A stretch of 64,000 nucleotides of DNA from Cyclospora cayetanensis (Eukaryota > Apicomplexa > Conoidasida > Eucoccidiorida > Eimeriidae): positions 62,001 through 126,000 of the forward strand of contig NW_020312745.1 of assembly GCF_002999335.1 (NCBI RefSeq), in the 5' to 3' direction. The notes under the pieces were generated by a model. The model was given only the letters and a program-made list of their open reading frames with translations, was not told where the DNA came from and made no database searches. This document shows, in pieces, positions 55,851 through 64,000 of this stretch. How positions within the stretch are numbered: position 1 is the first letter of the stretch; every line of letters starts with the position of its first letter. The position numbers and the translations under genes were made by a program.

Positions 55851-58800
55851 ATGCGAAATCGATGCGCACTTGCTTTGCGAGCTGCTTCTTTATGCAGAGC
55901 TCTCCGCTATAGCAGCAGCAGCAGCATTGCACAGCGCACAGCGATTGTCAAGAAGGCAGTGCCGAATGTAACTCCGATTGCCGGCGGTTCCTCTGTTTCG
56001 AAGTCCGCCAATCCTGTTGCTTCTTTGTTGCAGCAGCGTCATCTTATCAGGGCTCTTTGCGCACTGCCACCACATCAGATTTCTCTGTCTCTGCAGGAGT
56101 TGTCCAGACAGCAGAGACGCCCCTCCGCGAGCTTCTGGATAGCTGCTGCAGAGGCCCTGTTGGGGCACAATGCTGCTGCTGACAGCAGCAACAGCTTGCC
56201 ACTTTTGAAACTGCACCTGGAGGACTGCAGCACAATAGCTAATGCCTTTGCATCTGCTTCTCAGCCTCATGACGCCCTCTTTGCTGCTCTTAACGGCAGG
56301 TTTGCCGCTGCCGCCAATGCAGCAGCAACCGCTGATTCCTCTACCCGACATAGTAGCAGCTACAATGAATCAACAGCTGCTACGGCCTCTGCAACTGCAG
56401 GACTGAACTCGCGCAATGTTTCCGTGTATCTGAATGCCCTCGGGAACCTTCGAATGCGGAAGGCTGCTTCCGAGCTTCTAGATATCCTCGACAGCCGCGG
56501 CACAACTAACAGCAGCAGCCTTTGGCCTGCGTTGATTTCTGGATGCAGCGGCTGCGATCTTTCCATGGTGTTTTCGGCACTTGCAAAGCTGCAGCTTATC
56601 GACCTGCCTCTACTCCAGCACATGTTGATGCGTCTTCAGCAGCAACTGCAGCAGCAGCTGCAAAAGGAACAGAAGCAGCAGCAACTGCACGTACTGGATG
56701 GCCGCAGTGCTGCAAACATTTGGGCTTCCTTGGGGCAGGTGCAGAGCTTTCTGCAGCAGCAGCGGTACCAGCTGTTGCATCAGCTGCTTCCGCAGCTGAG
56801 TGCAGTGCTGCGGCTACACATGCTGTCAGGGCAGATGACTGCCATGGAGGTTTCCATTGTGGCGAACAGTCTGCCCAAGTTGGCATTCTGGTTGCAGCGG
56901 GATACTGAGCAGAAGTTGCTGCTGCATGCAATTGCGTGGCATGTGCGAACGTTCGGTAGTACATACACCTCACAGGGCCTAACCCTGGTGCTACATGCCT
57001 TTGTCAAACTGCAACACCCCGCACCGCTGCTGTTTGCTGCTACTGCACCTTTGCTGCTGCGGCTGCTGCCCCGCTTTAAGCCGCAATGTTTTGCCGCCGC
57101 TTCCCTAGCATACAGCAGCAACTGCTGTTGCCTTCCGCAGCAGCAAGTGCAGCAGTTGTTGCTGCGCATCTGTGGGGAGCTTGAGGCACGTGCTGCTGCT
57201 GCAGCTGCATCCCCAGCTGCAGCAGCAACCCGAACGTCACCAGCTGCAAGCGCAGGAGCAGGAGCAGCGCCGCTGCCTGCTTTTGCTGCGCAACAGATAT
57301 GTGGTATTCTTGGTGCCATGGCGCATGCAGGCTGCTGCAGCCCGGGAGCCTTCGACGTTCTGTGTCGGCAGTTGCTGATACTGCATCAGCAGGGCCTGCT
57401 GGCACCGCGTGATATCGCAGAAGCGGCTGCTGCTATGGGGGCGCTCAAACGGCTGCATGCACCGTTGCTCAGGCTGCTTGTTGCAGCCGCCGTGGCAGAC
57501 GCCGCCCGGTTTGGTCCACCAGACATTGTCAAAGTGCTTGGCGCTGTGTCGAGCTTCGCCAGTGACACAAACAGCAGCTGCCCTCCAGCTGCCCTCGCTG
57601 CGAATTCGATTTGGCAGCGCGAAGGCGCTGCGCTCGTAAAGGCGATAGCGGCCGGTGCGACTGCCTTCAGTGCACCTGACGGACAAGTTGCTAGCGAAAT
57701 TTGCGCATACAGCAGGGTATCAAGGACGACGGCTGCAGCAGCTGCAGGGTGGGATGCGGAGTCTGCGTGCCGACTTTTACAAGGGTGCTACAAGCTGCAA
57801 ATTGCTGAGCCTCGACTGACTGACTGGTGAAGCCCACGACCCTTTTGGCAAGGCCCTAGTGTGTGTCATGGCAGCCAAACGGTCCAGAGTAAGGCCCTAG
57901 AACTCGAATATGGGGATAGGGACCTTGCGTTGAGGTTTTTGCGCCTTGCGTGTAGGGCATGGCAGACTGCGTTCTTCAGCCGCAGCACCCCGAGCCTCGC
58001 TGCAGCAGCTGCGGCGCTCAGTGCGGCGGCAAAGATTGCGTTGCCTCTCAACTCTAGGTCAGAATGCCTAATCTGCACACCCTGAATTACCAGTCTCCCC
58101 GTGCAGGCCTCAAGGGCTTCGCCAGATTATGTTATTCTCTAAAGACTCCCCATCGCAATTTCAGTTTCGGCCGGGGCCCCACGCTGCTTCGCATTTCAGC
58201 ATTATTGCCCTGTGTTTTCTTCTCCTGTCCTCAGCGACCTGTTGGCGGTTTTCCGCACCCTCTCAGCCGCAGCAGATGCGGAGTTGACTGCAGCAAGCGC
58301 AGCGGCAGTAGGGGCAGCGGCAGTGAATTCGGCAGCAGTGACCCATGCGTCCATAGCTGCGGCAGCTCTTGTTCGCCTAGGCGCCCATACCCGCCACTCC
58401 GACGCTTTCCTCACTCTTCTCTCTACCCGTGTGTACCTGCTGCTGCAGCAGCAACGGGTCCTGCAGTTGGCGAGAGTTCAGCAGCAGCAGCACCGCACAG
58501 GTATGCAATCGCTAGCCCTATTGTTTCTATCGTGGGGAGCTGCGCGTCTCCACAATCCCAGGCTCTTGGACGGTAGGAATGCAGCACAAGGATGCACGGC
58601 ACCAGCAGCAGAAGGACAATTCCTATCGGCCCTAGACTATTTGCTATCGCAGCAGCAACAGCCTGGCGAGTGGCAGGACAGACAGGCTACAGCACGGCAG
58701 TTGCTGGTGGGTATCGCCTGCTGTTGGCATGCTTATACGTCTACGTGGCCTCCAGCAGTAGGAGCGGCAGCGGGTGCTGCTCCTATTCCTCTGCAGCTCC

Positions 58801-59087
58801 TGAAAGTGCTGTCGCAAACTGTTCAGTTGGCTGACTCCCTCCGGTGCCCATCTACTCTGCCACAGGCACAGCACCAGCAGCTGTCGCGCCTGCACTATGG
58901 CGTTTGTGATACTTCAGCCCTCGATGAAGGAACCTCAGAGCTGCACATCGAGGTAGCAGCAGCCTTGACGCAGCTGCAGCAGCGACAGCAGCAACACTGC
59001 TATAAGCCGAAATGGCAAATGCTCACCGAGCAGGAAGCCGGGGTCTACCGGATTGATTTGCTGCTGTCCCCTGTCAAAAACAATTAA
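55851..59087 (+). CDS. Probable mitochondrial helical-repeat (HPR/RAP-like) RNA-binding protein
   Basis: ATG 55,851. The first about 30 residues (MRNRCALALRAASLCRALRY, then SSSSS) are basic and Ser/Ala-rich, typical of a mitochondrial presequence. The body is made of repeated helical blocks such as ARNVSVYLNALGNL-like LNSRNVSVYLNALGNLRMRK, SLWPALISGCSGCDLSMVFS and PPDIVKVLGAVSSFASDTN, the pattern of octo/heptatricopeptide and RAP-family proteins that bind mitochondrial rRNA or mRNA fragments in apicomplexans. The first exon ends with a donor at 57,829 (TG|GTGAAG). Another exon probably begins at the acceptor ending 58,233 (CTCAG|CGACCTGTTGGC) and runs to TAA 59,087; an intermediate exon may lie at about 57,960-58,055. 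The last residues (SELHIEVAAAL, GVYRIDLLLSP) resemble the start of a RAP domain. Poly-Gln and poly-Ala runs interrupt it. Family assignment is from repeat pattern only. Confidence 0.6.
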
Positions 59088-59516
59088 TTCTAAGCCACTC
59101 AACAGCTAGTGCGCAGCTAGTACACAGCTCTACCAGCCAGCTATAATGTTTATCAAACTTCCTCGACGGCGTCTGCCTTTCTTCCACCTTGGCTTTGATT
59201 GCTCAGCCTCCCTTCCGTCTGCGCCTACCCCTACCTAGCACGCAGCTCCTCGTCAGTTCAACCCTTATAATTGGGCACAAAAGCACGCGAGCCAGTCAAA
59301 GGGCTGCTCAGATAGCAGCCCTCCAACCAGCTACCCGCCTCAAGCCACCGTTGCCCGGCCAGCCAGCCATCCCCTGAGAGGACAGTGAGCCGCCTTACAT
59401 CTTAGCGTAGCTTTTGAGCAACACTTTGCTACAGGCTGCCGGCGTACGTACGAATTCAGAGGTGAACCTGCCAACTAGCTATCTAGCTCGTGTTACCTAG
59501 GTCCATCACTAGTAAA
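59088..59516. other. Convergent intergenic region
   Basis: About 430 nt between two facing stop codons. It contains several AGCTAG/CAGCTA motifs but no frame or structured element I can support. Confidence 0.55.
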
Positions 59517-62500
59517 TTAGCTGTCTGTGAAGTCAGGGAGCACGGCCAAGAGCTCAGACTGTTGCGATCCAATAGCCGCCGGGCTGCCAACGATGAGAGC
59601 CGCTGAGGGGCTTTGAAGGGTGTCTGCAGCGGAAAGAAAAAGGCACACCAGCATGAAATACGGGAGGCACATGAGGCTCGCGAAATCTTAGTTGCTCTCA
59701 TATTCAAGCACCCTTGCTGCTTGCTCGTCCTCCCACACAGGATGCATATGCAGGGTGTATACAAACATGTACATGATTGGTAAGTGCTACCTCGAAGCAG
59801 GCAGCTCCGTATGTACGCATTCACTAGCTCCGAGCTAACTACCTGCCTAGCCCTTTTCACGAAACCGTACAATCGCAACACAGCTGATTATTCAAATGCG
59901 TATCCCCGCTGCAGCAAGGTGAGAAGCTGGCCAGTCGCACAGAGAGCCTGTGCTCTAGCCAGCCGCAAGCGAGTAATTGATTTCATAGGGTTAGTGCCTT
60001 ACCAACAGCGGCCCGTTCACAGGCCTCAGTAAGAAATTTAAAGGACGTCTCGAAAGCCATCTGAAGGAAGGGCGAGCTTGATGACTGGATGCCAAGTCTG
60101 CGAAATAGCGCAAAATACCACTCAAAGCAACGCTCAAAAGCGCATTCCGACGCGGATACATGACACAGAAAGTCTCATGGTCGGATGGCCATTTGCGAAG
60201 TTGTGCGAAAAGCAAAAAGCATGCACAGCTAAATATGCACGTACACGCATATGCGGAGTTTCCCCGATGATCCTATACTTGTAGCTACAGCAAGCCTGTC
60301 CGTTTGTCGACCCAGATGTGCTCTCGACGTCAGGCTATGCATAGGTATTTCTATGTACGAGAGTGGATGTGCAGAGGGATTTATATACATTTAAGTTGAC
60401 CGGTGCTCATCATTCTATGGGACTACCAACCTGTTGAAAGGCGTAATGTTTCCCTCCCTGGTGACGAAGTCGGCCACCAGCCCTAAATGTGTGCTGTGAA
60501 CATGAATTCCGTAAGCTGAGAAAACAGCCGAAAGCTCCTTAAGAAACAACGCGCGAGCGGCTTCTACCCCGTAGAACTTTAGAACCGCCAGTACGTCGTT
60601 TGTGTTCAACCTTGCAACAAGCGCACACAACACTACTTGGAAATGCAAGCACGCACGCATTTACACAAGCAAACAGGGCAAGGAGGCAGACAAGCAAGCA
60701 AGCAAGCTCAATCCACCAGCACAGGTCCTTACCTGTTGTGGTCTACGGCAGTCTCCTTCAACCGGTGAATCCATTGCAGGTTCGTGCCGCTACAGTGAAC
60801 CTCCAGAGGGCTGCCAGTGACGCAACCAGATCCCTACACGAAAGCGGGGAGGAGCGCATAAGGACTCAACAACACATGAAAGAGCATTACTGGTGAACAC
60901 AGACACAGAGGGTCACACGGACAGGTTCGGTCATAGTCGAAGCAAGCCACACGAAAAATTTGGTGAACACACGAAATGCATGAAGGAATCCGCTAAGCTC
61001 ATGAAAGCTGTAACACATGCTTAAGACAAGGCGTGGGCTAGACCCACCTGCACAATACGCGGATCGGAAACACCGCGCGGCTCCTGCAAAACCACTTTCT
61101 CCACCAAGCCCTTTACTAGCGGCAGAAGTTCAAGACGGCTACGCACAACAGGCACAACAGTGCAGAAAGTAGAGTACCACGTGCTCCACGCAAAATTAAC
61201 TCGACAGACAATCGACCAGCAAGCCTTTACGGCTCTCCATTAAGCGCCTGTCCAACCGTCACCGCATAAGCAATCTACCCCCATGGCTGCGCTACCACGG
61301 ACCCGTGACTGGGCTCGATGCCTTCAGTGCATTTTTCTTGACACTTACTACGGGCACTTGTCCACAGGCCAGCCAAACTTCACAACGACTCGCCACGTCT
61401 TCCGACAGACTTTTAGATCGTGGAGTATCGCTGCGGCTGCGGACAACCCATGAGCACACCCTACATCCTAGAGCCCGCACTGTAGACCGCAAAGGCTTAA
61501 ATCGCCATTCAGTTCACCTTCTCTGCTCATTACTTCACTGAGGCTCAGAAGTGTGCAATTTTGGCTTGTTCGGGAACGCATACACTCTAAATCGAGAGGA
61601 GAAACGCCCTTCATTGTTTTCCCGCAGCTCCATATGGCGTCTTCTTCAAAGGGTGCAGGTGTCGGCGTTACGGGTGGAACGGGGCTTGCTGCGTCTGCTT
61701 TGTCGTCCGTCACGAACATGCGCAATTTCTTGTCATACTTCTTCCCCCGTAGAGCCTCTGCAAGGTCTAGCAAAGGAGGCGCCTTGAATTCACTGCCATA
61801 TGCAGCATCCTCCTGTTTCTCCTTTTTCACGCGCTTGCCACGAGGCCCATCTATCTCCTCCTTGTCTTCCCGCTTTACTTTTAGGTCTCCCCCTGACTTT
61901 ACGTTTCTGGCCGTAACCGCATCTTCATCAGAATCGCTACTCTCACTTCCTTCTTCGTCTTTATCGGGGGTTGTCTCCTGCTCCTCCCCCTCCTCCTCAA
62001 GGCCCTCCTCTCCCTCCGTTGCTCCAGCTTCCGCCTCGGAAGCATCGTCCTCACTCTCCTCTTCCTCGCCACTGTCGTCAGAACCCCCAGATCCGTCTAA
62101 AGGCACACAGGCCAAACCCACAATCACAAAACAGCAAGGGCTGATGCGGTTGCTCCCGCCAGAGCTCGTCGCGTTTCTTTCGTTGCGCGTGCCAGGGTTG
62201 GATGGTGCCGCAGAGTGCATGTCTACAGCCAAGCCAGAGAGAGAAAACTAGCAGAGCTGAATGGCTTGAAATATGCAGTCTGTAATTTGCAGTAATATAC
62301 AGGCAACTATCGCACCGTTATCATTCTCCTCGCCATCAGCTTCGCGAACGCTCTTAGATTTCCTTCTAGGGCCGTCGCCTTCATCCTCCCCAGCATTAGC
62401 CTCCCAAACGCCTTTGGAGTTATCTTCTTCTAAGGAGTTCCCGGGTGCAACATTTCGAGATCCGCCTTGGGATGGACCTCCAGAGCCCTCCTCGTCCAGA

Positions 62501-63908
62501 GCACCCCCCGCTGCAGCTTCACAATTAATCCTACCGGCCCTTAGAATATCTTTCACCGCCGCACGACGCTCCCTGGTAAGCACACAATTCGATGCAGAGA
62601 AGGCCGTCGAATGATGCTACGTTTGTATACACTTGAGCTGGAAAGAATGCTTGCGTGTACTGTCACTTATATGTGCATCGTGTAATGGCACATATCGCAG
62701 ACATGCGATATGGAAAAGGTGCACTAGGCTTCATGGAGTTACCAGTAGAGTACAAGCGTAAAATACACAACACAGCACTGGCCGTGAGCTATATGTCAAT
62801 AAGCATACGAGCGCATGCTGCTGAGCGCTCACGATAATTGCTCTAACGCCCTGTGTCAGACCAAAGAGGGGCCAGTGTGTCACACAGGCATCCTTCGCTT
62901 GGTTTCGGAATCCGGAACAATAAGGTGAGAAAATACTGGGCAAGGCTCTTAACAAGGTGTTTACGGCTTCAGGCTACGCACCACTGGGATTTATTTCTAT
63001 CCTTCAAGAGGAAGGCTCTGTAGAGTTGCTGTAGATCACTCTGCAGCTCCGGGGCTTCAGACCACTCGTACTGAGCGACGGAGGCCACCATTAACTTCTT
63101 TGCCTGAACTCACGCACAAAACGCATTCCCGAGAGAGTGATCCGGGGAAGCTAAGCATTGATGTGCACTTCGAAAGGCACAAGCGCGATACAAAGTCGCC
63201 ATTCTGTGGTCCGACCTGTTGAGCCGAAGCCCTCTACTGTGACAACTTGCCTTTTTGAGAAGTGGTCGGACGACTTTGTTAATGACAAGGAGCAAGAGAT
63301 CGTCCGGATTAAATTGGCGCGCTACGCTGCAGAAATGCTGCAATGCCTCCAGCTGTATGGTCACTTCGTACTCCCAGTACAGCCTGGAAGAGGAGCTGGA
63401 TGGCGTCATGAAGGCCTTAGCCTCCGGAAAACTCATTAATGAGTCGGGGCCCTAAGAGCAAACCCACCACGCACACCCACTTGCCGCTGGCCTGCACGAG
63501 AGCTGATGGCCAGCACTTGTTTGCCAGCGCGCGAGGAAAGAAGATTCGCTGGCAACTCTGGTTTTCCCCTAAACTCGGTCGTAACAACCCACCCCCGCTG
63601 ATCTAGCTAGCTGGACGAACCGCGGCACGAGGCCCCAACGAAATCCGTTCTCCCCTTTGTACCTGGTAGTAAACGTTGGCCTCCACCCCAACTGCATGCA
63701 CGAAGTCCTGCATACGAATAGTTGTGAAGCCCCGAAGAGCAGTGGCCGCGTTGCTGGTTGCGATGGCGTACGCCACTGTTTTGTTGAGATGCTCTGTCCC
63801 CCTCCTAATTGGAATTCTGATTTGTGGGGTTTTAGTTTTCGCTCCCAGTTGTAACAACTCCCGCAAACGAGGAATACCCATGGTCACGTTCGCAGCGCCA
63901 TGGCCCGC
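59517..63908 (-). CDS. RPA1: DNA-directed RNA polymerase I, largest subunit (RPA1), C-terminal part
   Basis: Catalytic beta'-like subunit of the rRNA-transcribing polymerase in the nucleolus; the N-terminal half lies beyond base 64,000. Exons from the right: 63,602-63,908 begins AGHGAANVTMGIPRLRELL, the trigger-loop/bridge-adjacent block shared by all largest subunits; 63,125-63,430 contains YWEYEVTIQLEAL; 62,248-62,583 and about 61,650-62,110 form a long acidic region. Then come about 61,050-61,140 (LVEKVVLQEPRGVSDPRIVQ), about 60,735-60,815 (NLQWIHRLKETAVDHN), 60,431-60,610 (LNTNDVLAVLKFYGVEAARA; HLGLVADFVTREG), 60,003-60,097 (SSSPFLQMAFETSFKFLTEA) and 59,517-59,623 (DTLQSPSAALIVGSPAAIG, stop TAA). 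The LNTND...YGVEAAR and MxFETxxKFL blocks with the TLQSPSA end are specific for RPA1 over RPB1 or RPC1. Junction phases of the last four exons agree. Confidence 0.93.
61650..62583 (-). other. Acidic low-complexity insert in RPA1
   Basis: Two exons encode an extended Glu/Asp/Ser-rich segment (for example GSDDSGEEEESEDDASEAEA and EEGSESSDSDED) followed by a Lys-rich patch (GPRGKRVKKEKQED). RPA1 proteins carry an acidic insert at this place; here it looks unusually long. The boundary between the exons near 62,110-62,250 is not resolved. Confidence 0.6.
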
Positions 63909-64000
63909 CTGAACACACAGCCCCTATTCGTAAATCTTGACATACCACCAAGGCACCCTTCGAGGCCAGTAAACGAGAAGTCCTACGCCCAGACGCTCGA

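Overview
The window is nuclear DNA of a eukaryote, almost certainly a coccidian apicomplexan of the Eimeria/Cyclospora type. Four observations support this. The genes are densely interrupted by short introns. Coding DNA is full of CAG/CTG-type triplets that give poly-Gln, poly-Ala and poly-Ser runs in otherwise conserved proteins. Introns are crowded with (TG)n, (CA)n and (CT)n repeats. A cGMP-dependent protein kinase with the apicomplexan four-cyclic-nucleotide-domain layout is present. I cannot name the species.

Layout, left to right. 1 to about 9,600 (minus): tail half of a dynein heavy chain, running off the left edge. About 9,600-13,060: mostly unassigned, with a weak coding-like patch near 11.9-12.2 kb. 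13,063-21,189 (plus): a giant Gln-rich protein with an IQ motif rebuilt across an intron and a roughly 20-residue tandem repeat. 21,190-23,790: mostly non-coding, with a possible short exon pair at 23.16-23.6 kb. 23,795-32,522 (plus): cGMP-dependent protein kinase (PKG), 23 exons traced, 944 codons, frame closed. 33,076-42,344 (minus, tail-to-tail with PKG): mitochondrial-type ATP-dependent Lon protease, 22 exons traced, frame closed. 43,046 to about 46,016 (plus): unrecognised Gln-rich gene. 46,696-54,908 (minus): a membrane protein fusing a histidine-kinase-derived module and a receiver-like module to a class I cyclic-nucleotide phosphodiesterase. 55,851-59,087 (plus): mitochondrial helical-repeat/RAP-like protein. 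59,517-63,908 (minus): C-terminal part of RNA polymerase I largest subunit, running off the right edge.

The most notable object is the phosphodiesterase. Exon by exon it reads transmembrane segment, roughly 200-residue external domain, transmembrane segment, HisKA-like helices, HATPase-like fold with eroded N and G1 boxes, receiver-like fold without its phospho-acceptor Asp, linker, and a PDE domain with its catalytic signature intact. It looks like a hybrid sensor kinase turned into a sensing or scaffolding front end for a cyclic-nucleotide hydrolase. Its neighbour PKG, about 14 kb away, is the expected effector if the substrate is cGMP, which is an inference.

Splice sites were assigned by eye from conserved protein reading frames. 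At least four introns in PKG and Lon need GC-AG rather than GT-AG boundaries. Coordinates of exons in unrecognised genes are approximate.
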